Positions 33,331 through 45,372 of a stretch of 64,000 nt of DNA are shown piece by piece; the first letter of the stretch is position 1; every line of letters starts with the position of its first letter. The stretch covers positions 154,414,554 through 154,478,553 of the forward strand of contig JAVIAB010000051.1 of assembly GCA_032433765.1 (NCBI GenBank). Reading direction: 5' to 3'. Position numbers and translations under genes: made by a program. This DNA is from Megaustenia siamemsis. Taxonomy: Eukaryota > Mollusca > Gastropoda > Stylommatophora > Ariophantidae. The notes beneath the pieces are model-generated. The model was given only the letters and a program-made list of their open reading frames with translations, did not search any database and was not told the origin of the DNA.

Positions 33331-33334
33331 TAAC

Positions 33335-33493
33335 ATGGCGACTGCCCGGTCAACTGTTCCTCGGAAGAAAAAAACAAATATTCATATCGGAAAATCTACA
33401 AATGAAAAGGAAACCGATAAATCGGAACTCAAAAGCCTGAAACCCTCTCTCCTGAACGATATAAATGTAACTGCTGACTTGCAAGAAGGTTAA
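33335..33493 (+). CDS. weak candidate short ORF or first exon, 52 codons
   Basis: This frame starts at an ATG with a fair eukaryotic context (AACATGG) and reads MATARSTVPRKKKTN and onward, lysine-rich and hydrophilic, to a stop at 33491. It lies in single-copy DNA. A TATATAG motif is about 100 bp upstream, and AAGGTTAAC at the end could also act as a splice donor. I recognise no domain. It may well be a chance frame; only its non-repetitive setting and start context make it worth listing. Confidence 0.2.
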   Translation: MATARSTVPRKKKTNIHIGKSTNEKETDKSELKSLKPSLLNDINVTADLQEG

Positions 33494-33779
33494 CGAAAAT
33501 CAACGACTAGGAAAGCAATTCCGAAAACATATGTAATATAAACGGATGCAATGGACCGTAAGATCGCTAATAAGCAGATGACAAAGAAGAACAAATTATT
33601 TATTGGCCGGAAAATACAATATAAAATAATAATACGATTATTAATTTGATCGCATCGCGCTTATGGGCAGATCGAAACCATATGCATATTATCATCCATT
33701 GATTGGTTTTGCTTACTATAATAGAACGCCTCTGGATATGGCACGCCTTGAGTTATTTGTACATTTATCAAGTCCATGA
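33494..33779. other. single-copy spacer
   Basis: AT-rich sequence in which nothing is recognised. Confidence 0.5.
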
Positions 33780-34062
33780 ATTCTGCCCCATCACCCACAA
33801 GGATCCCCTCTTACCCACATGGACACCCCTCTCACCCACATAAACGGTCTGACATCCACATGGACTCCCATGCATTCACAGGAGCGCCCTGTCACCCACA
33901 TGGACCCCGTATCACCCAAATTGACGCCCCTTTGCTCAGATGGACGCCCCCTCTCCTATATTGACTCCCCCTTACCCACACGGACGCCCCTTACACACAT
34001 GGACGTTTTGTTACCCAGATGGACGCCCTATCTTCCACATTGACGCCCTCTCACTCACACGA
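33780..34062. repeat. degenerate minisatellite of about 20-23 bp (CACCCACATGGACGCCCC core)
   Basis: About 13 diverged units occur, each carrying an ACCCACATGGAC-like or ACCCAGATGGACG-like phrase plus a C-rich half. Unit length varies. Confidence 0.85.
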
Positions 34063-34142
34063 ACCATATAATGTAGACAAAGTTGACATTTCATACACAT
34101 GAAATGACAGATGTGGTGATGACATACAACATGACATGAACC

Positions 34143-34307
34143 ACACTTCACATACGCTGTACGTAATGCACACTTCACATACGCTGTACGTAATGCACAC
34201 TTCACATACGCTGTACGTAATGTACACTTCACATACGCTGTACGTAATGCACACTTCACATACGCTGTACGTAATGCACACTTCACATACGCTGTACGTA
34301 ATGCACT
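34143..34307. repeat. 27-bp tandem array, six copies
   Basis: Six nearly identical copies contain CACTTCACATACGCTGTACG followed by TAATGCA. The only clear variant is TAATGTA in one unit. Nine codons per unit keep frames open in both directions. Confidence 0.96.
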
Positions 34308-34404
34308 CATCGAGACATATTTAAAATGTTATCAACCACCTTTCCGTATTTCTAGCTACGCTGCTGGTAACACAACTTCAAAGAACGTGTTTTTGTTTTA
34401 ATAA

Positions 34405-35381
34405 AGACTATTCTCCCTATTTCTATAGCTCGATCACGATTATTCTCCCTGTTTCAATTGTTTGATCATGATTATTCTCCCTATTTATATTCCTTGAACA
34501 CGACTATTCTCCCTGTTTATATTGCTTAATCACGACTATTCTCCTTATTTATATTGCTTAATCACGATTATTCTCCCTCTTTATATTATTTAATCACGAC
34601 TATTCTACCTGTTTCTGCTGCTTAATCACGACTATTCTCCCTATTTATATTGCTTAATCACAACTATTATCTCTATTTATATTACTTAATCACGACTATT
34701 CTCCCTATTTATATTGCTTAATCACGACTATTCTCCATATTTATATTGCTTAATCACGACCATTCTCCCTATTTATATTACTTAATCACGACTATTCTCC
34801 CTATTTATATTACTTAATCACGACTATTATCCCTATTTATATTGCTTAATCACGACTATTCTCCCTATTTATATTACTTAATCACGACTGTTCTCCCTGT
34901 TTATATTGCTTAATCACGACTGTTCTCCCTGTTTATAATACTTAATCACGACTATTCTCCCTATTTATATTGTTTAATCACGACTATTCTCCCTATTTAT
35001 ATTCCTTGATCACGACTATTCTCCCTGTTTACATTGCTTAATCACGACTATTATACATGTTTCTGCTGCTTAATCACGACTAGTCTCTCCCTGTTTACAT
35101 TGTTTAATCACGACCATTCTCCCTATTTATATTCTTTGATCACGACTATTCTCCCTGTTTATTTTGCTTAATAACGATTCATTCTCCCTATTTATATTGT
35201 TCATCACGACTATTCTCCCTGTTTATATTGCTTAATAACGACCCATTATCCCTATTTATATTGCTTCATCACGACTATTTTCCCTATTTATATTGCTTAA
35301 TAACGACTCATTCTCCCTATTTATATTGCTTCATCACGACTATTCTCCGTTTATATTGCTTAATCACGACTATTCTCCCTA
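34405..35381. repeat. 34-bp minisatellite (TTAATCACGACTATTCTCCC core)
   Basis: About 29 units of 34 bp with TATTTATATTGC occur. Variants include TTACTTAATC, CCTTGATC and TAATAACGA. Moderate divergence suggests an older array. Confidence 0.95.
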
Positions 35382-35584
35382 AATGTTTCCATTACTCAAT
35401 ACACGCCAACTGCTTTCCATACCTATAATGGCTACATTGTTTACACTGTCACCGACACATGCACACGCCGATGCTACCAATTATATTTCCTTCTTTTTCA
35501 CATTTGTTTTCTTGAATAATAGGGCATTTGGGCGAACAGGAGGGTGGGAGTGGGAGAGCTAATTGAAGTTAAGTGCATTTTCCT
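35382..35584. other. single-copy spacer
   Basis: No feature is seen. Confidence 0.5.
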
Positions 35585-35688
35585 CAACTCTGACTCATCC
35601 AACAACTGACTCTGACTCATCCAACAACTGACTCTGACTCATCCAACAACTGACTCTGACTCATCCAACAACTGACTCTGACTCCATA
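35585..35688. repeat. 22-bp tandem array (ACTCTGACTCATCCAACAAC core)
   Basis: Almost five perfect copies are present, indicating recent expansion. Confidence 0.96.
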
Positions 35689-36363
35689 AATTATGACGCC
35701 AGTAGCGTCAACAAGCAGATCGTTACGAGGGAGAAACGACTCAAGCAAGGTCACTACTGGTGGCATTCTTTGAAAGCTTGAAAAGCCGGAGACATTTTGT
35801 TACTTTCTGCCAACAGTTTATCTTACTCTTGATAGGTATGGTTGATGGTCGCCTGGGCAAAGTCTCAACTTTCCGGCCCATATTGACAACCTGATATTGT
35901 TTTGCCTCACGTTTACACACCTCCCCATTCCCAACCGCACCCTCCGCCCCTTGTCTAGTCTCCTTTTCTTCTACCAGGTCTCAATTTTTATTAAAATAAA
36001 TCGGAAATGTGTAAAGTCAGCATGCGTTGACGTTTGTCATGTTTTCTGTGGAAACGTCCCAAGATATATATCATGATCAGTCCTATGAGTTTGAATAGAT
36101 CAAATAACACAGGGAAAAGTATAATTAATTGTAATGATGAATAATAAGATGTATAATTAATAAGGAAGTCAGATGAATAATCGAATTATATACACACATT
36201 CTCTGAAATGTTATCTGACACCCGGTAGTGAAATGTCAAAATTAGTTTCTTCAACTTTACGAAGAAGTACATGAAGACACAATGATAACTGATAACGGGA
36301 CATTTCCAGTCAGTGCGCAATTGTCTTCTCTTGGCCAGATAGCAACAATCTTGTAAGACTTAA
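35689..36363. other. single-copy region, no gene recognised
   Basis: This is AT-rich unique DNA without a frame above 60 codons. Confidence 0.5.
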
Positions 36364-37930
36364 AGCAAACTCATATCACAGTCTTGGTATTAAACTCACA
36401 GTCTTGGTAGTAAACTCATATCACAGTATTGGTATTAAACTCACAGTCTTGGTATTAAACTCACAGTCTTGGTAGTAAACTCATATCACAGTCTTGGTAT
36501 TAAACGCACAGTCTTGGTAGTAAACTCATATCACAGTATTGGTATTAAACTCACAGTCTTGGTATTAAACTCACAGTCTTGGTAGTAAACTCATATCACA
36601 GTATTGGTATTAAACTCACAGTCGTGGTAGTAAAACTCACAGTCTTAGTAGTAAACTAACTGTCTTGATAGTAAACTTATACCACAGTCTTGGTAGTAAA
36701 CTAACTGTCTTGGTAGTAGACTCATATCACAGTCTTGGTATTAAACTCACAGTCTTAGTAGTAAATTAACTGTCTTGGTAGTAAACTCACTGTCTTGGTA
36801 GTAAACTCACAGACTTGGTAGTAAACTCACTGTCTTTGTAGTAAACTAACTGTCTTGGTAGTAAACTCACTGTCTTGGTAGCAAACTCACTGTCTTGGTA
36901 GTAAACTCACATCACAGTATTGGTATTAAACTCACAGTCGTGGTAGTAAAACTCACAGTCTTAGTAGTAAACTAACTGTCTTGATAGTAAACTTATACCA
37001 CAGTCTTGGTAGTAAACTCACAGTCTTAGTGGTAAACTAGCTGTCTTGGTAGTAAACTCATATCACCGTCTTGGTAGTAAACTCACAGTCTTGGTAGTAA
37101 ACTAACTGTCTTGGTAGTAAACTCACAGTCTTGGTAGTAAACTAACTCTCTTGGTAGTAAACTAACTGTCTTGGTAGTAAACTCACAGTCTTGGTGGTAA
37201 ACTAACTGTCTTGGTAGTAAACTCATATCACAGTCTTGGTAGTAAACTAACTGTCTTGGTAGTAAATTAACTGTCTTGGTAGTAAACTCACTGTCTTGGT
37301 AGTAAACTCACAGACTTGGTAGTAAACTCACTGTCTTTGTAGTAAACTAACTGTTTTGGTAGTAAACTCACTGTCTTGGTAGCAAACTCACTGTCTTGGT
37401 AGCAAACTCACTGTCTTGGTAGTAAACTCACTGTCTTGGTAGTAAACTCACTGTCTTGGTAGTAAACTAACTGTCTTGGTAGTAAACTCACGGTCTTGGT
37501 AGTAAACTCACAGTCTTGGTAGTAAACTCACTGTCTTGGTAGTAAACTCACAGTCTTGGTAGTAAACTGTCGTGGTAGTAAACTAACTGCCTTGGTAGTA
37601 AACTCACAGTCTTGGTAGTAAACTAACTGTCTTGGTAGTAAACTAACTGTCTTGGTAGTAAACTCATATCACAGTCTTGGTAGTAAACTAACTGTCTTGG
37701 TAGTAAACTCACAGTCTTGGTAGTAAACTCATATCACAGTCTTGGTACTAAACTGTCGTGGTAGTAAACTAACTGCCTTGGTAGTAAACTCACAGTCTTG
37801 GTAGTAAACTCACAGTCTTGGTAGTAAACTAACTGTCTTGGTAGTCAACTCACTCAACAATCTTGGTAGTCAACTCACTCAACAATCTTGGTAGTCTACT
37901 CACATCACATTTTGCTAATCAACTCACATT
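36364..37930. repeat. 20-bp minisatellite (CTTGGTAGTAAACTCACAGT)
   Basis: About 75 units occur. A longer form of about 26 bp has an added CATATCA segment and recurs every few units. Variant phrases (AACTAACTGT, AACTCACTGT, TATTGGTATTAAACTC) repeat in blocks, so parts of the array were copied as multi-unit segments. For example, the GTATTGGTATTAAACTCACA block near 36600-36690 recurs near 36910-37000. Confidence 0.95.
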
Positions 37931-38381
37931 ACAATTGCTATTTAGGGATGACTAGTTCAGTTTTATTTCCCAGTCTACATAACTCTCCCAAATGTGAGAT
38001 CTCATTCTAACAGTTTAATCCAACTGGATCATAAGCTTACGCAACATTCCAAATCACTGGCTCGCTATAAACGAACACCAACTACAACGACATAGAAGCA
38101 GGTCCCCATAAATATAAAACGTGACAGAGTGAAATGCTAGCTACCGGGAACATATGACTACCTCACGATCTTTCAAATATTCGTTAAGCTCGTGTCTTCT
38201 ACAGTTCGGCGTGTGATTCATTTAAGGGTGCACACATAGACAAAAAAGTTAAAGAAAAGCACCAAGAGAAGACAATAAATGTATGACATCATGGCAAGAA
38301 TAGGTGGCGGAAACAAGGCTAGCAGCAATGCGCATGTCGGTGGGAGAAAGGTGGCAACTAGTGAATTAGTTAGGTTAGGAC
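37931..38381. other. single-copy spacer
   Basis: No gene is recognised. Confidence 0.5.
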
Positions 38382-39430
38382 TGACAGATCTTACAGCACA
38401 TCAACAGTGATGTAAGGGTGATAGATCTTATAGCACATCAACAGTGATTTAGGGGTGATAGATCTTATAGCACATCAACAGTAATGTAGGGGTGATAGAT
38501 CTTACAGCACATCAACAGTGATGTAGGGGTGACAGATTGTACAGCACATCAACAGTGATGTAGAGGTGACATATCATACAGCACATAAACAGTGATGTAG
38601 AGGTGACATATCATACAGCACATCAACAGTGATGTAGAGGTGACATATCATACAGCACATAAACAGTGATGTAGGGGTGACAGATCTTACAGCACATCAA
38701 CAGAGAGGTAGGGGCGACAGATCTTACTGCACATTAACAGTGAAGTAGGAGGGGCATACCTTACAGCATATCAACAGTGATTTAGTGTCGACAGATCTTA
38801 CAGCACACCAATAGTGATTAGGGGTGACATATCTTACAGCACATCAACAGTGATGTAGGGGCGACAGATCTTACTGCACATCAATAGAGATGTAGGGGCG
38901 ACAGATCTTACAGCATATCAACAGAGATGTAGGGGCGACAGATCTTACTGCACATCAACAGAGATGTAGAGGCGACAGATTTTACAGCATATCAACAGAG
39001 ATGTAGGGGGACAGATCTTACAGCATATCAACAGAGATGTAGGGGCGACAGATCTTGCAGAACATCAACAGAGATGTAGGGGGGACAGATCTTACAGCAC
39101 ATCAACAGAGATGTAGGGGCGACAGATCTTACAGCATATCAACTGAGATGTAGGGGGGACAGATCTTACAGTACATCAACAGAGATGTAGGAGCGACAGA
39201 TCTTACAGCATATCAACAGAGATGTAGGGGGGGGGGGATAGATCTTACAGCACATCAACAGTGATGTAGGGGCGACAGATCTCATAGCACACCAATAGTG
39301 ATTAGGGGCGACAGATCTTACTGCACATCAACAGTGATGTAGGGGCGACATATCTTACTGCACATTAAAAGTGATGTTGGAGGGACAGATCGTACATGAC
39401 ATCAACAGATCGTACGTGACATCAACAGCA
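38382..39430. repeat. 37-bp minisatellite (AGATCTTACAGCACATCAAC core)
   Basis: About 27 units of 37 bp are followed by AGTGATGTAGGGGTGAC or AGAGATGTAGGGGCGAC. The left part carries GTGATG/GGTGAC and the right part GAGATG/GGCGAC, so the array has two sequence domains. A G run (about 10 bases) is near 39228. Confidence 0.94.
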
Positions 39431-40672
39431 ATGGCTTCAAATAAGTGCATGTCGTGGGTGCGGCCATGTTTGAACTAAAAGAAACACTCAATGAAACTTC
39501 TTTTCTGCTTGTTCGTGCTTGTGTGCGTGCGTGCGTGTGAGCTTGTATGCGTGCGAGCTTGTGTGCATTGACGTTTGATATCTGATTGCACTGACTGACT
39601 TGTATAGCAACACTACACACATTCGTCTTTGTGCTACCTTTCTTATTTCACTTCCAAATACCTTTATGTTGATACGTAGGCATATATTACATATTAAGAT
39701 TGTGTGTACACAAAATATAGCACTCCCGGCAGCTACTGTGCTAAAACTGCAGCGCCATTTGCGTCGCAGACGGTAACACAAAGCTGAAATCGTTAACATA
39801 AACCTTTGAGTCGTTCATAAAATGTGATGACATTTTGTAATGCAGTAATTGAGTAAATACAGAATCAATAAGACAGAAGTGATGGCTTGAAACGTTTGCG
39901 TGGGGACACTTCAAAGTGGGAGGCGACAGCTAACTGTTGTTGCTTGAGTGCATCCAAGCAGCTTGTCAGTGTACAACAATCCGCTCAGAAGTATTGCTTT
40001 ATTGGGAGATGTTGTCGTTAGAAAGACGGTGGCTGGGAATCTCGATAGCAGCGGAATTTATTGGAACGAAAATAGACGCACTAAAGTTGTGCTTTAAGAC
40101 GCTGTCATGGGGAAAGGTAAGATTGTGAGTGACATGCAAGGTTTAAATACGAGCATGGATACGCCCCTTCACTGTCTCAATAAAAGGTGAGAACAAAAAC
40201 ATATTCATTCAAGGGAAGGAACCCGAGTAGCAAATAAATATATTTAATATTTAACGAGTTACCTCCTATGTAAACTATAAATGTGCACATGAATTATACG
40301 CCCACATGTGTAACAAAAAAAAACAAAAACAAAAAATTTGTTACGCGTTTTTTAGTTTTTTTTTCCCCAGTGGTATAAACAAGGTTAATCGTGGAAAATG
40401 TTGCAGCTAGGATTGTCAGTTTGTGATAAACATCTTGTCAGGGTGACTTGCGTGAGGTGGAACATTAGCCCAATCAGGCAGCCGCCGATATCACATGACA
40501 TCCTAGCTGCCTCACCAGATTAGGAATGAGGCTCCCACTGGCCAGTGCTCACATTGCTACACAAGGGAGTGAGAAAAAAAGGATGAAGATAAGTAGAGTT
40601 ACTTTTAGTAAAGCACTGAACGAAAGTTATAAGAAGTAATCTGTATTCGATGTTTACACCAAACAGGGAGGG
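39431..40672. other. single-copy region, no gene recognised
   Basis: Short GTGCGTGCGTGCGTGTG tracts lie near 39520-39560. A poly-A/T stretch is at 40313-40370. Frames at 39488-39799 (minus, 103 codons) and 39937-40128 (plus, 63 codons) show no domain. No convincing gene was found. Confidence 0.45.
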
Positions 40673-41228
40673 AGGAAAGTAATATGTCAGTGTTTTAGCT
40701 CTGGAAGGGAGAAAAGTAATAGGTAGGTTTCAGATCTGGGAGGGAGGAAAGTAATAGGTCAGCGTTTAGATCTGGGAGGGAGGAAAGTAATAGGTCAGTG
40801 TTTAGATCTGGGAGGGAGGAAAGTAATAGGTCAGTGTTTAGATCTGGGAGGGACGAAAGTAATAGGTCAGTGTTTAGATCTGGGAGGGAGGAAAGTAATA
40901 GGTCAGTGTTTAGATCTGGGAGGGAGGAAAGTAATAGGTCAGTGTTTAGATCTGGGAGGGAGGAAAGTAATAGGTCAGTGTTTGTACCAGGGAGGGAGAA
41001 AAGTAACAGGTCAGTGTTTAGACCAGGGAGGGGAAAGTAACAGGTCAGTGTTTAGACCAGGGAGGGAGGAAAGTAACAGGTCAGTGTTTAGACCAGGGAG
41101 GGAGGAAAATAACAGGTCAGTGTTTAGACCAGGGAGGGAGGAAAGTAACAGGTCAGTGTTTAGACCAGGGAGGGAGGAAAATAATAGGTCAGTGTTTGGA
41201 CCAGGGAGGAAATCAATAAGGCAGTGTG
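40673..41228. repeat. 36-bp minisatellite (AGGGAGGAAAGTAATAGGTC core)
   Basis: About 15 units occur, in two blocks. To about 40985 the units carry TTTAGATCTGGG, and beyond it they carry TTTAGACCAGGG with AACAGGTC. Twelve codons per unit keep plus frames open with SNRSVFRSGREE repeats, which I treat as an artefact. Confidence 0.95.
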
Positions 41229-41254
41229 AGTGGGAGACTGTTGTAAATGAGTGA

Positions 41255-41488
41255 TTGATGTGAGTGAGAGTAAATGAGTCAGTGGTGTGAGTCAGTGAGC
41301 GAGTGAGTATTGTGAGTGAGTGAGTGGTGGGTGGGTGGGTGGGTGGGTGGGTGGGTGGGTGGGTGGGTGAGTGAGTGAGTGAGTGAGTGAGTGAGTGAGT
41401 GAGTGAGTGAGTGAGTGAGTGAGTGAGTGAGTGAGTGAGTGAGTGAGTGAGTGAGTGAGTGAGTGAGTGAGTGAGTGAGCGAGCGAGC
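41255..41488. repeat. (GTGA)n / (GTGG)n microsatellite with G-quadruplex motif
   Basis: A (GTGA)n tract encloses a block of ten or more GGGT repeats at about 41327-41369. The GGGT block fits the (G3N)4 pattern for a very stable parallel G-quadruplex on the plus strand. Frames here (THSL or THPP repeats on the minus strand) are composition artefacts. Confidence 0.96.
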
Positions 41489-42671
41489 GAGTTGAAGAGG
41501 AAGGGGCAAACACTAGGAGTACTCTTACTAACAAATGATAGAAGACAAAAAAACAGTTTGTTAAGTTAGTATTTTTTTAAAATAAAATTCCGCAACATGA
41601 AACGAGTGAGAGATATAAAAATAATAAATAATAACGTGTTCACAAGTCTCTCATGCACCCCCCGAAGATCTTTTGAAGTTCAGCAAAATCTCTCTTTCAT
41701 CGAAAGATACCGACTGATATCGAAATCGGTATTTCACTCTACCTCTTTTAGAACTTATGATTATACGATCTGCCAATCATATGGACCACATCGTTCAACA
41801 TCATAACGTAGTACGCACATCGTTTGACAACAATGGATGCACCCACAACGCTTTCTTCGCTAAAAAGTTCGCAGCTATGTGAATCAATACCATGGCAACG
41901 GTGCAGAAACCTTAAAATGAAACCTTCAGGTAACTTGGCATAGCGATCTACATCAGAGATCTGAAAGTAATCACCCACCTATTATATCTAATTCAATGTT
42001 AACTTACATCACTTCCTTACTTCTTGTTCAATGTTAAGTTACATTACTTCACTACATCTAGTTAGCTTCTTTACACCTTGTTTAATGATAAATTAAATAA
42101 TTCCGAATATCTAATTTAATATTTAGTTCTATCACATATTACATATGTTTTAATGTTCAGTTACATCACTTACACCGAATGTAATATGTGGTTATATAAC
42201 TTCTTACATCTAATTACAGGATTAGCTATGATCTTCGTGTCAATCTAGATAATTAAACATTATACTTCTAATATATAGTTACGTTGAACCGTGTGAATAT
42301 CTAATTGTTCCAGTGTATAATTCTGTACATGCACTTTAGCCATGTGATATGTTCCGCCCACCAGTTTAAGTGTTTGAGTTTCAACACTTCCTATACCCAG
42401 TTTATCTACCTCGTGGATAACCTCTTACTTCAAATGTAACCTTTCACTTGTCACTGACGGTTTCATTGGCTTTTCGTTGCTAGGATCATCGTCACTGCAC
42501 AACGGACGAATTCAAAGGTACTCCCGATATCCCCCCCCCCCCCTGAGAATCTCGAGAAAATTCGAGTAGAATCCTGACCCATGTGCATGAACTCCGTAGC
42601 ACGGTACGGGATCTACGGTGTGGGTAGGTTTTTGTTGACAATTTTACACGAGAGGTGGCCATATTTATAGT
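41489..42671. other. single-copy region with loose AT-rich repeats
   Basis: At 41985-42320, phrases such as TAATGTTAAGTTACATCACTT recur loosely about eight times, which looks like a decayed minisatellite. A poly-C run lies at 42530-42543. No gene is recognised; frames at 41597-41806 and 41748-41978 lack domains. Confidence 0.5.
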
Positions 42672-42945
42672 CTGCTTTTTTTTTTTTAATTGTAACTCAA
42701 AAGGTAAGGTATCTTAACGTGCGCGAGTGCACACGGTACCTCATGGGAAGGATATACATCGGATCTCACTACCCAAGAGATCATGGGAGAGGGTAGCGCC
42801 ATAACACAATAAACACGAATTAATTTTCCTATGGGGGGAGGGGGGGAATCACCACTGCTTCTGGTGGATTTAGCCCGAGTACCTTCTTGTTCAGAGGGCG
42901 ATGTCGTACCCCTAGACCACCCAGCGCCCCCCCCCCCCCCCACTC
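42672..42945 (-). mobile_element. tRNA-derived SINE3 candidate
   Basis: On the minus strand the element starts in GCGCTGGGTGGTCTAGGGG, which contains an A-box-like TGGTCTAGGGG. A decayed B-box-like CGGGCTAAATCC follows about 40 bases on. The body includes GCACTCGCGCACGTTAAGAT, and the 3' end is an A-rich tail (poly-T of 12-13 on the plus strand at about 42676-42689). Poly-G/C runs occur at both the 5' end and inside. There is no clear TSD, so the limits are approximate. Confidence 0.65.
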
Positions 42946-43044
42946 ACTGTTTAATGTGCCAGATGAACCTGATGCGGGCCGCGTCAAAGCAGAATAACCA
43001 TATACGATAATGTTACATCATCACATGTTGGCTGAAACGATGGG

Positions 43045-44540
43045 ACAACCAACACTGACATGATCAATTCAGACCACACAACCAACACTGACATGATCAG
43101 GTCAGACCACACAACCAACATTGACATGATCAGGTCAGACCACACAACCAACACTGACATGATCAGGTCAGACCACACAACCAACATTGACATGATCAGG
43201 TCAGACCACACAACCAACATTGACATGATCAGGTCAGACCACACAACCAACACTGACATGATCAGGTCAGACCACACAACCAACATTGACATGATCAGGT
43301 CAGACCACACAACCAACACTGACATGATCAGGTCAGACCACACAACCAACATTGACATGATCTGGTCAGACCACACAACCAACACTGACATGATCAGGTC
43401 AGACCACACAACCAACACTGACATGATCAATTCAGACCACACAACCAACATTGACATGATCAGGTCAGACCACACAACCAACACTGACATGATCAGGTCA
43501 GACCACACAACCAACATTGACATGATCAATTCAGACCACACAACCAACATTGACATGATCAGGTCAGACCACACAACCAACACTGACATGATCAGGTCAG
43601 ACCACACAACCAACACTGACATGATCAATTCAGACCACACAACCAACATTGACATGATCAGGTCAGACCACACAACCAACATTGACATGATCAGGTCAGA
43701 CCACACAACCAACACTGACATGATCAGGTCAGACCACACAACCAACATTGACATGATCAGGTCAGACCACACAACCAACATTGACATGATCAGGTCAGAC
43801 CACACAACCAACACTGACATGATCAGGTCAGACCACACAACCAACATTGACATGATCAGGTCAGACCACACAACCAACATTGACATGATCAGGTCAGACC
43901 ACACAACCAACATTGACATGATCTGGTCAGACCACACAACCAACACTGACATGATCAGGTCAGACCACACAACCAACATTGACATGATCAGGTCAGACCA
44001 CACAACCAACACTGACATGATCAGGTCAGACCACACAACCAACATTGACATGATCTGGTCAGACCACACAACCAACACTGACATGATCAGGTCAGACCAC
44101 ACAACCAACACTGACATGATCAATTCAGACCACACAACCAACATTGACATGATCAGGTCAGACCACACAACCAACACTGACATGATCAGGTCAGACCACA
44201 CAACCAACATTGACATGATCAATTCAGACCACACAACCAACATTGACATGATCAGGTCAGACCACACAACCAACACTGACATGATCAATTCAGACCACAC
44301 AACCAACACTGACATGATCAATTCAGACCACACAACCAACATTGACATGATCAGGTCAGACCACACAACCAACACTGGCATGATCAATTCAGACCACACA
44401 ACCAACATTGACATGATCAATTCAGACCACACAACCAACACTGACATGATCAGGTCAGACCACACAACCAACACTGACATGATAAATTCAGACCACACAA
44501 CCAACACTGACATGATCAATTCAGACCACACAACCAACAT
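43045..44540. repeat. 33-bp minisatellite (GACCACACAACCAACACTGA core)
   Basis: About 45 almost identical 33-bp units differ at only two hot spots. One is ACTGAC versus ATTGAC; the other is AGGTCA (about 30 units), AATTCA (about 12) or TGGTCA (3). A seven-unit block starting near 43357 recurs from about 44050. Eleven codons per unit leave frames of more than 520 codons open on both strands, which reflects the repeat and not a gene. Confidence 0.97.
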
Positions 44541-45060
44541 CACGTCAATATTACCGATGGACAATAAATGTCAATGTATCTCGCATTCCACATCTCAAAG
44601 TCTAGCTGGCCCACAAGTTAAATCACTTTCTACATCTTCTTGTTCTTTACTCCACCAATACACCCACTCGTTATAATTAGTTTCATTCAATAAGAATCAC
44701 ATCTGACGTTGTTTTAACACAGCAACATATATCACCTCCCTGCATCTACAGCAATTACAAATATCGATATCTAGCTGCTATTCTACGAACTATGCTCAAA
44801 TAAAGACCTGACCTATTTCTAATCGTGCTAAAAAGTTACCTATCTTATAAGAGACACAGTACACCATTTTCTTTTATTTTAATTTTGTCTCTATAGGCAT
44901 GCAGTATGTGTGTTGCATCACTTTGGAAGTGCATAAATCTAGAAAAAGAAAGACTTTCTGGCCTCAAGCACATTCGCGCGTTCTCCGTCTGTTCAACCTT
45001 GCCGGACTTCAAAGACTTGTCCTGAGTGCACCCAGTGAGCGACCCAAAGACGTTAAAATT
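44541..45060. other. single-copy spacer
   Basis: A 78-codon minus frame at 44845-45081 has no domain I recognise. Confidence 0.45.
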
Positions 45061-45215
45061 GGGCAGTATAAGGTGTAACATTGTGTTGCAACAGTTGAAC
45101 GGGCAGTATGGGGTGTAACATTATCGTGTTGCAAAAATGCAACAGACAGGATGGTGTGTAACGTTACTGTGTTGCAACAGAAAAACGGGCACGACGAGGT
45201 ACAGTGTTATGTTTC
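45061..45215. repeat. short decayed tandem of about 43 bp
   Basis: About three and a half diverged units contain GGGCAGTATGGGGTGTAACA and GTGTTGCAACAG phrases. Confidence 0.75.
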
Positions 45216-45372
45216 CAGCAGTCCACGAAATATTTACTTGATTGCCATAAACAGATAGTTCCTGAGGAGAGCTGCAAACACACAACTGGTGATAGGCCCC
45301 ATACCCGAAATACAGCGCCTTACAACGACTCCCCACCCATTCTAGAAGAGAGTCACAGTAAGCTTTCCTACT
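45216..45372. other. single-copy spacer
   Basis: Nothing is recognised. Confidence 0.5.

Noticed and set aside
34143..39430. Evenly spaced short repeats that might suggest a CRISPR array
   Set aside because: The units are contiguous or degenerate without unique spacers, there are no cas genes, and the setting is a eukaryotic genome.
42984..44676. Frames of 526 (minus) and 538 (plus) codons
   Set aside because: Both strands are open over the same 33-bp array because 33 is divisible by three and the unit has no stop in those frames.
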